Of a DNA stretch of 64,000 nucleotides, positions 53,564-61,892 are shown one piece after another. Position 1 is the stretch's first letter; each line of letters opens with the position of its first letter. The position numbers and the translations under genes are program-made. The stretch spans positions 1-64,000 of the forward strand of contig NZ_JBBVMF010000019.1 of NCBI RefSeq assembly GCF_038150125.1, written 5' to 3'. Origin of the DNA: SW132 sp038150125 (GTDB lineage Bacteria; Bacteroidota; Rhodothermia; Balneolales; Balneolaceae). The notes under the pieces are model-generated. The model had not been told where the DNA came from and searched no databases. It saw only the letters and a program-made list of their open reading frames with translations.

Positions 53564-56500
53564 CTACTTTACCAACAGCATTTTCCTCGTCTCAGTGAAA
53601 CCTTCGGCCTGCATGCGATAAATATAGATGCCGCTTGAAAGATGTCCGGCCTGAAAAGCGGCAGTATGCTGGCCGGATTGAATGCGTTCGTTCACCAGCA
53701 GAGCAACCCGCTGTCCAAGCATGTTGAATATTTCGATTCTCACATCGGATGCTCTCGGCAGCGAATAGCTTATCACCGTGGTTGGGTTGAACGGATTGGG
53801 ATAGTTTTGATTCAGCTCAACCGTTTTGGGAATACTGGTTTCATCTTTATTCGATACGCTTGTATTTTGAGTGATATCGAAATAGTTCACGCTAAAGAGC
53901 CATCCATCAGGATCTGAATCAGAATCAGCCTCTATCCGCAGGATATGATCTCCCTCTTCGAGATAAACATCTTCCACCGGGATCGGCGTCCAGTTCTGCC
54001 AGCCACCTGTATTGGTCACATCCCTCCTGCAGCCGATGTCTTCATTATCAACCAGGAGTTTAAAATTCCCAAAGCCCGGTACCGTAGCTATGTATGGTGT
54101 GATATCAAACTCGCCTGCAGTTTCAACATTAAATGTATACTCAATCCACTCGCCGGCGGTAATCCAATACACATCGTAGCCGCCACCGGCTGATGCTTCA
54201 ATGTCAACGCCCTCATCAATCCGAAATAACTGACCGATATTCTGCTCCTCCCTGTCGTGGTAAGCAACGCCTTCGCCACCCTTATCATAATATTCGGCCT
54301 CAATTCGTCCCGGCACTTGTACAGGTTCATCAAAATAGGGCGTTCCGCTTCCGAGCGCTGTAATTTTTACGCTATCCTGCGCCGAAATATCCAGGTTATT
54401 TGTTACCGTCAGGTATACCCAATATGTGCCCGGCTCCTCAAATGTATAAGTTGTATCGGTCTGAATGCTTGATGCTTCTCCTGCGATATCCCAGCTAAAG
54501 TCAAGCGAGCCACCTGCCCCATCGAAGCTCTGATTCCCCTCGAGATTGACGGTCAGCGGTGCCTTTCCGGATGTTTTATCGGCAATCAAAATTGCGACAG
54601 GTTCGTCCTGGTTGCCTGTCGACGGTCCCTCCGACACCAGCTCCCATGCCGGGACCGTCAGGGTATATCCATCAGAAAACACAACATCCATTTGCATGGA
54701 GCCGGGATTGAAGGCTGCATACGTTTTTTCACCTGCATCATTCCTGAAGACAGAATAGGTAGGAATATTCGCGTAGGTTGATGTATCCCTTACGCCCATT
54801 TTTTTCATGTTCTGAAGCCAGTGGAGTGTATGGGCTCTCGACTCTCCATCAAACGGTTCATAGTTGATGTCGGCAAAGTACAGCGATAGCGCCCGATCGG
54901 GGTCTGCCAGTGACAGGTATTCCCAAAGCACATCCTTCCATATCTCCGGCTGTCCACCGCGTTCCTGTACAATCTCGTCGTAATTTTCGATCACATAATC
55001 AGGGTGGCGGCCAAGATAGAGCGATCCGCTGTTCATGGGTAAGAAATTGATTCCGTGAATAAATTCAGGTGCACTGCCGAACCATGTGCTGTGCGCTCCT
55101 TTGCTTCCCCACACAATTCCCAGGGCAACATGCGGATACGATTCAGGATACACTTGGTTTTTCACATCCATCCAGTACTGCTCAATGGCTGTACGTTCAT
55201 TTGAGTGCAGAAAAATACCCAAATCACGAATATCGGCCTGATCTGTCATCGAGCCCCATAGAAAAACAGCCGAGGCAAAATTCATCGATTCCGAGCTCGA
55301 CTCCTGGTTGTTTCCGTCCCCGAACGCACCATGACCCGACGCCCATGAATGGCCTGCATATGCATCATGAGATCTCAAAAACGGAACCATCTCATCAGAT
55401 CGGTCCCAGTTATTGCTATCTTTGATGAGCATGTTGATCATGCCGCCCCAGTTTTCCTGGCTGGCCCATTCGGGATCAAACTGCGCGATGATTGCGGCAC
55501 TTCGAATGGCATAGCTCGAGTGAAAGTGGTGATCATTTATCTCTCTGTCCGCACCGAATCCAGACGGATAGCCCGTGAGCACATCCCACTCGTCATTGTA
55601 CGAATACTCCTGTTCTCCACCAGCAGTCAACCAATCTTCAAGCCTGTTTTTCAATTTATCTAAAAAGTAATCGCGCTCCTGATCAGCCCCAAGCTGATCA
55701 GCAATGTTTACCAGCTGTGCAAACCGCCCCATCGCCTTACCGTTTTGGTAAGTCGGGCCGGGCCTCAGGTCTTCCTGCGCAACCTGCTGTACCTTATTCA
55801 GCAGATCGGCGTGGTTATAGTTGCCCTCATCCGGCAAAGACGGCAGGATCCCTGAAAACATCAGACCGGTTGAAAAGTGGTTACCCTGCAGTAGCTTCAT
55901 CACACCTCTTGGGGATTGATACGTGTAATCTGTTACCGGCTGCTCAGCATACAGCCACTGGTGGCGATAGAGGGCGGTCAGTGTTTCGTTGACATTGCCA
56001 TTCACGTCCTCCATCAGTTCAGTTTGATAGGTATAGCCGGTCGTGAGCTTCGAGGAATTTTCATTGTAGTCCCAGCTTACAAGACTGTTGGTCACAAAGG
56101 CGTATGCATGTGATCTGAAGAGTTCGAGCGTCTGAGGTGAATTATCAGGAAGCAGAGCCACGGACATATAATCTTTGCCATCAAGATTGGATTGAAGCGA
56201 TCCGCTTTGCGTCCACTCAGATCCGTCAGGAGCAAAAATTCCGTAGTGTTTTCCGTCGATGGTAATCCCCAACACTTCTTCTTGCTGATACCAAACATTC
56301 AGAGAACCGTTGGGCGTAATTTCAGCATACCCCCCATCAATCCTGAAGTAGATAAATGGAAGGCCGTGCCCCAGTGTTGCCTCCATCGATCGGCCGCTTC
56401 CATCCCATTCAGCCGTCACGGTCCAGTCGCCATAGCTGTTGGTTAGCGTTTCCGGCACATTCAGTCCATCAACGCCAACGGTTAGCTGATGTGAAAACGG

Positions 56501-56899
56501 GTAGAGGTAGTCAGAACCGGCAAAGACATGATCGGTAGTATATCCTATTTGAAGTCCTGTATTTGTTGCTTTTGCGTTGATGGGATGAGCAAACAGCACA
56601 CTCGAGTAAGGGTCCCCAAAAAAAGGGAAAATCAGGCTGCTCCAGAAATCATTGGTCTGAATAGGTTGGTCGAAATCAGCTGAAATTTTCGGAGATGCAG
56701 AGCTTCCATCAGACCGCTGAGGCCCTACTACACCCGGAGGCAATGATAAGCTATAGCTGCCCTGGCCCACTGATACTGACTGTGCCTTCAACTTGCCAGG
56801 CATATAAATACAATTGAAAAACCCAACAATGACCAGCACTATTAATGGTAATTGTAAGTTGGGAATTAGGTTAAAGTGGCAATCGGTACGGTAGTTCAT
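53564..56899 (-). CDS. secreted GH81 endo-beta-1,3-glucanase with PKD, CBM6 and T9SS domains
   Basis: 1111 residues from the ATG ending at 56899. The frame extends to 57010, but the signal peptide (LPLIVLVIVGFFNC) fits the later start. GH81 catalytic module at about 45-745, with NDHHFHSSYAIRSA (near 455; candidate acid Asp) and NNQESSSESMNFASAVFLW (near 531; the paired Glu of the family). PKD about 763-847, CBM6-like about 855-1008 (RIEAEYYDKGGEGVAY, WIEYTFNV), then a T9SS type A sorting domain (NQNYPNPFNPTTVISYSLP to the C terminus). It should cleave laminarin-type beta-1,3-glucan outside the cell. Divergent from apbE. Confidence 0.93.
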   Translation of the reverse strand: MNYRTDCHFNLIPNLQLPLIVLVIVGFFNCIYMPGKLKAQSVSVGQGSYSLSLPPGVVGPQRSDGSSASPKISADFDQPIQTNDFWSSLIFPFFGDPYSSVLFAHPINAKATNTGLQIGYTTDHVFAGSDYLYPFSHQLTVGVDGLNVPETLTNSYGDWTVTAEWDGSGRSMEATLGHGLPFIYFRIDGGYAEITPNGSLNVWYQQEEVLGITIDGKHYGIFAPDGSEWTQSGSLQSNLDGKDYMSVALLPDNSPQTLELFRSHAYAFVTNSLVSWDYNENSSKLTTGYTYQTELMEDVNGNVNETLTALYRHQWLYAEQPVTDYTYQSPRGVMKLLQGNHFSTGLMFSGILPSLPDEGNYNHADLLNKVQQVAQEDLRPGPTYQNGKAMGRFAQLVNIADQLGADQERDYFLDKLKNRLEDWLTAGGEQEYSYNDEWDVLTGYPSGFGADREINDHHFHSSYAIRSAAIIAQFDPEWASQENWGGMINMLIKDSNNWDRSDEMVPFLRSHDAYAGHSWASGHGAFGDGNNQESSSESMNFASAVFLWGSMTDQADIRDLGIFLHSNERTAIEQYWMDVKNQVYPESYPHVALGIVWGSKGAHSTWFGSAPEFIHGINFLPMNSGSLYLGRHPDYVIENYDEIVQERGGQPEIWKDVLWEYLSLADPDRALSLYFADINYEPFDGESRAHTLHWLQNMKKMGVRDTSTYANIPTYSVFRNDAGEKTYAAFNPGSMQMDVVFSDGYTLTVPAWELVSEGPSTGNQDEPVAILIADKTSGKAPLTVNLEGNQSFDGAGGSLDFSWDIAGEASSIQTDTTYTFEEPGTYWVYLTVTNNLDISAQDSVKITALGSGTPYFDEPVQVPGRIEAEYYDKGGEGVAYHDREEQNIGQLFRIDEGVDIEASAGGGYDVYWITAGEWIEYTFNVETAGEFDITPYIATVPGFGNFKLLVDNEDIGCRRDVTNTGGWQNWTPIPVEDVYLEEGDHILRIEADSDSDPDGWLFSVNYFDITQNTSVSNKDETSIPKTVELNQNYPNPFNPTTVISYSLPRASDVRIEIFNMLGQRVALLVNERIQSGQHTAAFQAGHLSSGIYIYRMQAEGFTETRKMLLVK

Positions 56900-57035
56900 A
56901 GAAAGTTTTCTACTTGTGAATGGTAGCTTTAACGACCGCACAATAGTTAAAATATGCAAGGAACCATATTTTCGGTATGTTACTCCCGAACGTGTTGCTA
57001 AGTCTATCAACCACCAATGTTTATTTTTTTATCCG

Positions 57036-58061
57036 ATGACGCCCCGACAATTGATCTGCTTTTTTATCACGATTCTCATAGCTGCATCTACCGCATCGGC
57101 CCAGGTTCTCCAGCGCTACGAGTTCGAATCGCAGCATATGGGAACTACTTTTCAAATTATCTTATATGCCGAAAATAATTCTCTTGCAGAAGCAGCATCT
57201 GATAACGCCTTTAAAACTGTTGAAGAACTGAATTCAATTTTAAGCGACTACCTGCCCAGCAGCGAATTGAGCCAGCTATCCCAAACGGCTGGATCAGGCA
57301 ACGCAGTCAAGGTTAGCCCGCCTCTTTTTGATCTTTTGATGCAGTCGAAACGGATCTCCGAAGAAACCAACGGTTGGTTTGATATTACCATCGGACCCTA
57401 CACGCACATCTGGCGAGGCTTAAATCGTATGTCGGAGCCGGAACTTCCGTCAGATAAAGAACTTTCCGAGGCGGCATCGCATGTAGGCTATAAAAAGATT
57501 GTGCTTGATGAGGCTCGCCGAACAGCTGAACTCAAGACTAAAGGAATGCGTCTCGATCCCGGCGGTATTGGAAAAGGATTTGCTTCAGACAGGGCACTTA
57601 AAACGCTTCAGGAGTCCGGCATCACTCAAGCTTTAATAAATGCCGGTGGCGACATCTCAGCTGGTGATCCGCCTCCTGGAAAAGAGGGCTGGTCAATTGC
57701 CGTACCTGTTCGCTTTGATGAGGACTCTGTACGATATGAGGAGCTGATCATTTCAAACAGGGCCGTAAACACATCCGGAAGCCTGTATCAATCCGTGGAG
57801 ATTGATGGCAAGTCTTACTCTCATATCATCAATCCAAAAACCGGCCTTGGCCATACCCATCAGGTTCAGGTAACGACCATTTCCCTCGATGGCGCCGCTG
57901 CAGACGCCTTCGCCACCGCCCTTAGCGTGATGCCGTCAGCAGACGCACAAGAACTTGTTGAAAGCAAAGCTGATATTGAAGCAGTTATATTTTGGTTAAA
58001 TGATGATGGTACAATAGTAAGGTGGATATCTTCCGGGTATGATGACTTTTTGAAACAGTAA
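57036..58061 (+). CDS. apbE: FAD:protein FMN transferase
   Basis: 341 residues from the ATG at 57036; the frame opens at 56916 but the earlier part is not signal-peptide-like. Exported (signal cleavage near ASAQ). Family motifs: HMGTTFQIILYA at the N terminus, DPGGIGKGFASDRAL, INAGGDISAGDPPP (FAD binding) and SHIINPKTG with a Mg-binding region further on. ApbE covalently attaches FMN to Thr or Ser of target flavoproteins such as Rnf/Nqr subunits. No Rnf/Nqr gene is in the window. The 136-base shared upstream region with GH81 suggests a divergent promoter. Confidence 0.92.
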   Translation: MTPRQLICFFITILIAASTASAQVLQRYEFESQHMGTTFQIILYAENNSLAEAASDNAFKTVEELNSILSDYLPSSELSQLSQTAGSGNAVKVSPPLFDLLMQSKRISEETNGWFDITIGPYTHIWRGLNRMSEPELPSDKELSEAASHVGYKKIVLDEARRTAELKTKGMRLDPGGIGKGFASDRALKTLQESGITQALINAGGDISAGDPPPGKEGWSIAVPVRFDEDSVRYEELIISNRAVNTSGSLYQSVEIDGKSYSHIINPKTGLGHTHQVQVTTISLDGAAADAFATALSVMPSADAQELVESKADIEAVIFWLNDDGTIVRWISSGYDDFLKQ

Positions 58062-58075
58062 TTTCCTTCCATCCA

Positions 58076-58260
58076 GCGGAGGAGAGATTTTTAACTCACC
58101 TATCGGGAGGGGACCCATCGCTGACCTGCCTGCAGCAGACGCTTTGGAGACTGTCTCATCCAGTGGAGGAGAGGTTTTTTACTCCCCTCCGGCGGAGGGG
58201 ACAGGAACTGAAGCGTTCAGCGATATTGCAGGGGTGGGTCTCCCGGCAAGGCGTTTTTAC
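58076..58260. repeat. palindromic repeat cluster, left of second DUF559 gene
   Basis: GCGGAGGAGAGATTTTTAAC..., CTGCCTGCAGCAGACGCTTT and GTGGAGGAGAGGTTTTTTAC then TCCCCTCCGGCGGAGGGGAC (a palindrome). The same modules, in the same orientation, recur right of the gene at 58764-59017 and at 60036-60339. Confidence 0.75.
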
Positions 58261-58285
58261 TCGGCTCCGCGTTTTAGACTCACCC

Positions 58286-58681
58286 TTAAATCAGCTTCTC
58301 CCGCTTTGTCACCCAATATTCAATCTCACTCAGAACAGATTCAATATCCTCCAGCACCTGTTTCTCCTCAAACCGAATCACCTTCACAACAAATGATTCA
58401 ATCTGATTTTGTCGGCGAAGATCTTCTTCACTTTGTAACTCATGATAATTGCCGTCAAGCTCTATAACCAGCTTTAACTCTTTGCAGCAAAAATCTAAAA
58501 TATAATTATCGATAGGTGTTTGACGGTCGAAATCGTACCCACAGATTTGTTTTCGTGACAAATATTTCCAAAGGTATTTTTCCGCAGGAGTGGCATTGTT
58601 TCGAAGTTCTCTTGTTTTTTCTACGAGGTCAGACCGGTATGGAATAATGTCAATTCCCCCCTTTCTCTTTCGTTTCTTCAT
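58286..58681 (-). CDS. DUF559 protein (Vsr-fold endonuclease-like), second copy
   Basis: 131 residues from the ATG ending at 58681 (an upstream ATG at 58720 is possible). DUF559 features: TRELRNNATPAEKYLWKYL, FDRQTPIDNYILDFCC, LVIELDGNYHELQSEEDLRR and VIRFEEKQVLEDIESVL. About the same size as, but well diverged from, the copy at 47496, so not a recent duplication. It too is enclosed by same-orientation copies of a palindromic repeat, of a different family from the 172-bp element. Confidence 0.85.
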   Translation of the reverse strand: MKKRKRKGGIDIIPYRSDLVEKTRELRNNATPAEKYLWKYLSRKQICGYDFDRQTPIDNYILDFCCKELKLVIELDGNYHELQSEEDLRRQNQIESFVVKVIRFEEKQVLEDIESVLSEIEYWVTKREKLI

Positions 58682-58763
58682 CAATTTACTCTTGATTTGT
58701 TGGTAAAAACTCTCTCTCAAAGCGAACTTATTTAAAAAAAGCGAGAATATGAATATAGTAAGC

Positions 58764-59017
58764 CCGAGGGGCTTAGGGACCCACCTCTGAGCTCACGCTA
58801 AACGCTTTGAGCTCTGTCTCCTCCCAGGGAGGAGAGTTTCATAACTCCCCTCCCGCGGAGGGGACAGGTTGACAAAAGATCGCACCGCGAGACTTTTGGC
58901 GATCAGGGGTGGATCCCGTGGCTATGCGCAATCATCAGGCCCGAGACCCACCTCTGCCCCGTCGCTCCCCTGCCTGCGTCAGACGCTTTGGGGTTGTCTC
59001 CTCCCGAGAGGAGAGTT
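58764..59017. repeat. palindromic repeat cluster, right of second DUF559 gene
   Basis: A run of modules: CACCTCTGAGCTCACGC...ACGCTTTGAGCTC, GGAGGAGAG...CTCCCCTCCCGCGGAGGGGA, GATCGCACCGCGAGACTTTT, then CTGCCTGCGTCAGACGCTTT and CTCCTCCCGAGAGGAGAG. It ends at 59017, touching the stop codon of the next minus-strand gene. Nearly the same block recurs at 60036. Confidence 0.8.
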
Positions 59018-59962
59018 TTATTCAACGTCAAAATCATCCGTCTTCACATATGCGTCAATCAGTGCCAGTTCGCCTTCTTCCCCATCACCGGACGTTCCAT
59101 GCTCCATTCCCACTATCCCATCGTACCCTTTTTGATGCAAAAACTTAAATATATTTTTGTAATTAATCTCTCCCGTCCATGGCTCATTTCGGCCGGGATT
59201 ATCACCCAGCTGGAAATAAGGAATCTCATCCCATGCCCTGTCAATGTTCGGAATCAGGTTACCTTCTGTAATCTGCTGATGGTACACATCATACAAAATC
59301 TTACAGGACGGGCTGCCAACCGCCTTGCAAATCCGGTACGCCTGTGCCGTCCGCGTGAGAATCATTCCCGGGTGATTTTGCAACGTGTTAAGCGGCTCAA
59401 TAACAATGGTGATATCGTGTGGTTCCAGAATCTCAGACGCACGTTTAAGAGCATCAATCACATTCAGCTCCTGGTAGTCCATCTCCAAACGCAGGTCTAT
59501 GTGTCCCGGAACCACGGTCACCCATCTTGCGCCCACCCGCTTTGCAACATCCACCGATTCGCGAATCTCAGTCAAAAACTGATCCAGCTTCTCAGCGTCA
59601 CCGGTGCTCAGGCTTGGTTCCCGCCAGTAAATCGTATGTGCCACAAATACGCCCATATCCATACCAGAATCCCGTAGCTGACGCCCGATACGCTCCTGCA
59701 TCCGTACCGTTCGGCCTTTCAACCCGTTATCCTCCAGCCCCCTGAAGCCAACATCGGACATAAACTTCAGCTGATCGATCAGATCATCACCCGCATGAGC
59801 ACGAAACATCCCAAAGTGGGGCGAATACTTAAGCTTGAAATCATGCGTCTGTAGCAGATCCCGTTTTCTCAACTTTTCAGTCCCGATATTTGAAAGACCG
59901 CTTCCGGTTGCAAACGCCGTTCCTGCCATTAGTCCCTGTTTTAAAAAATTACGTCTGTTCAT
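59018..59962 (-). CDS. hydroxypyruvate isomerase-like TIM-barrel protein, Tat-exported
   Basis: 314 residues from the ATG ending at 59962 (MNRRNFLKQGLMAGTAFATG): a Tat signal with the twin Arg. The barrel has the AP-endonuclease-2/Hyi family metal ligands in VIEPLN, ILYDVYHQQ, and GIVGMEHG, with a conserved FQLGDNPGRNEP loop. Such proteins isomerise sugars or hydroxypyruvate; those with Tat signals are usually of unknown substrate. The frame extends to 60037, but that stretch is repeat DNA. Next upstream on the same strand is a Gfo/Idh/MocA oxidoreductase, so both may process the same sugar derivative. Confidence 0.9.
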   Translation of the reverse strand: MNRRNFLKQGLMAGTAFATGSGLSNIGTEKLRKRDLLQTHDFKLKYSPHFGMFRAHAGDDLIDQLKFMSDVGFRGLEDNGLKGRTVRMQERIGRQLRDSGMDMGVFVAHTIYWREPSLSTGDAEKLDQFLTEIRESVDVAKRVGARWVTVVPGHIDLRLEMDYQELNVIDALKRASEILEPHDITIVIEPLNTLQNHPGMILTRTAQAYRICKAVGSPSCKILYDVYHQQITEGNLIPNIDRAWDEIPYFQLGDNPGRNEPWTGEINYKNIFKFLHQKGYDGIVGMEHGTSGDGEEGELALIDAYVKTDDFDVE

Positions 59963-60035
59963 GGTAGATATGTTGATTTGTGTTTTAATTAGTAAAGGAC
60001 GTGGACCCCGTAGCATGGCAAAACACCCATTCCTC

Positions 60036-60339
60036 AAAAACCCACCTCTGAGCTCACGCTATACGCTTTGAGCTCTGTCTCCTCCGCCGGAGGAGAGGTT
60101 CATAACTCCCCTCCCGCGGCGGGGACCGATGGACAAAAGATCGCAACGCGAGACTTTTGGCAATCAGGGGGGGTCCCGTGGCTATTCGCAATCACCAGGC
60201 ACAGGCCCCACCTCTGCCCCGTCGCTACCCTGCCTGCGGCAGACGCTTTAGTATCTGCCTCCTCCGACATTGGAGATATCTTTCCCTCCCCTCCATGCGC
60301 CGTGCTTTTCGGCGGAGGGAGGGGAGCCCGAGGGGTGGG
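60036..60339. repeat. palindromic repeat cluster between TIM-barrel and oxidoreductase genes
   Basis: A second copy of the 58764 block (CTCACGCTATACGCTTTGAG, GATCGCAACGCGAGACTTTT, GGTCCCGTGGCTATTCGCAA) followed by GCGGAGGGAGGGGAGCCCGA and GGGGTGGG. It ends at 60339; the oxidoreductase stop codon is 60340-60342. Confidence 0.8.
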
Positions 60340-61674
60340 TTACCCCATCTGCCCCGGCATCGGCACCGGATAGTTGCCGTTTTCATCGGGCTGAACGGGT
60401 GGCGTTGAGTCCCACGAGAGATTATCAGGCACCAGTACTTCCTCAGAATTCATAGCCTCATCCCAGTCTATAACCTGACCGGTGTAGGTTGCCATACGTC
60501 CCATAATTGCGGTGAGGGTACTTCTGGCTCCGATTTCTGTATCGCTGATCACGCCGCCGCTCCGAATAGAGGCAAAAAGTTCGTTATGCTCCTGCTGATA
60601 CGGGTTTGTATCGTTGCTTCCATCGTGGTCATAAAGCACATTTCCGTGAAGAGAGGTAATAATTCCACGGTCACTTCCGTCGGTATGAATGGTTCCTTTA
60701 GTGCCCTGGAACACTTCATCCACGCGGCTCATCGTGTTGGGCTGATGACGGCACTGGCTTGCAATAACTGCTCCGCCCGGATAAGTAAACTCCACAAAAT
60801 GGTGGTCATAGATCTGCCCGTGATCTTTCCCGGTTCGTACCTGACGGCCGCCCATTCCCTGTGCCGATTCCGGATACTCACCAATAAACCAATTTGCCAC
60901 ATCAATATTATGAATATGCTGCTCCAGGATATGATCCCCGCAGAGCCAGTTAAAATAATACCAGTTGCGCATCTGGTACTCCATCTCGGTTTGATCCGGC
61001 TCGCGTTCCCGCACCCAAACACCTCCGCTATTCCAGTACACCTGACCGGACTGAATTTTCCCGATCTGATTTCGATCAATTCTGTCAAAAACCTCCCGGT
61101 AGTTGTTCTGATAATGACGCTGCAGCCCGACTACTACGTTCAGGTTGTTGGCTTGTGCCCGGCGGCCCGCTTCCAGAACTTGTCGTACACCCGGCGCATC
61201 AGTTGCCACGGGTTTTTCCATAAACACATGCTTATTCTGATCAACAGCATATTCAAAGTGCTGCGGACGAAATCCCGGAGGCGTAGCAAGGATCACGACA
61301 TCAGCAAGATCAATGGCGTGTCTGAATCCATCAAAGCCGGTAAACTTGTGCTCTTCGGGCACGTTCATCTGATTGGTGTCTCCGTACCGGCGCGATAAAT
61401 TTGTGTATGATTCATCGAGTCGGTCACGAAATGCATCGGCCATGGCTACAAGCTGAACGCCGCTATCTGCCGTCAGTGCCTGGTTTACGGCCCCGGTTCC
61501 GCGGCCGCCACAACCCACAACCGCAAGTTTCAAAGTGTCATTTCCTGCCGCAAAAGCGCTGGCTCCAATCGGAAGCGAACTCATTAACAAACCTCCGCCT
61601 GCCGCAAAAGCCGCCGTTCTGCAAAAATCTTTTCGTGAGATATTTTTTTTACCTGGGTTGTCTTGATTGTCCAT
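60340..61674 (-). CDS. Gfo/Idh/MocA-family oxidoreductase, Tat-exported
   Basis: 444 residues. A Tat-like leader (NISRKDFCRTAAFAAGGGLL, Arg-Lys rather than Arg-Arg) precedes the Rossmann motif AVVGCGGRGTGAVNQAL. The family EKP motif appears as VFMEKPVATD and the catalytic-type His region is CGDHILEQHIHNIDVANWF. Periplasmic members bind NAD(P) tightly and act on sugars or inositol-like substrates. Upstream of the TIM-barrel gene, separated by repeats, probably ancestrally an operon. Confidence 0.92.
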   Translation of the reverse strand: MDNQDNPGKKNISRKDFCRTAAFAAGGGLLMSSLPIGASAFAAGNDTLKLAVVGCGGRGTGAVNQALTADSGVQLVAMADAFRDRLDESYTNLSRRYGDTNQMNVPEEHKFTGFDGFRHAIDLADVVILATPPGFRPQHFEYAVDQNKHVFMEKPVATDAPGVRQVLEAGRRAQANNLNVVVGLQRHYQNNYREVFDRIDRNQIGKIQSGQVYWNSGGVWVREREPDQTEMEYQMRNWYYFNWLCGDHILEQHIHNIDVANWFIGEYPESAQGMGGRQVRTGKDHGQIYDHHFVEFTYPGGAVIASQCRHQPNTMSRVDEVFQGTKGTIHTDGSDRGIITSLHGNVLYDHDGSNDTNPYQQEHNELFASIRSGGVISDTEIGARSTLTAIMGRMATYTGQVIDWDEAMNSEEVLVPDNLSWDSTPPVQPDENGNYPVPMPGQMG

Positions 61675-61720
61675 ATGATCGTGGTTTGGGTTCGGTTTTG
61701 GTTTAATATCAAAAAATAGT

Positions 61721-61892
61721 AGCCCCCCTTATCAAAGGGGGATTAAGGGGGATGTTCATCCGGAGCTTATTTCAGGCTGTCAGTATATTTCAGGATACTG
61801 CATATTTTAAAATTTATTTTCAGTTCTAATTTCCAGCTATCACCAAAATTTCAATATACACCCCTCTGAATCTCCCCTTATTAGGGGAGAGT
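61721..61892. repeat. 172-bp MITE-like element, copy 3
   Basis: AGCCCCCCTTATCAAAGGGG at the left end and CTCCCCTTATTAGGGGAGAG at the right, same orientation and length as the copies at 47326 and 47901. Right end touches the stop codon of the SUMF1-domain gene (61893-61895). No DUF559 gene here, so this copy stands alone. Confidence 0.8.

Noticed and set aside
58869..59148. Short plus-strand frames around the TIM-barrel gene end
   Set aside because: They lie in palindromic repeat DNA or antisense to the gene.
60586..61398. 270-codon frame antisense to the Gfo/Idh/MocA gene
   Set aside because: No recognisable motif, and the opposite strand encodes intact family motifs.
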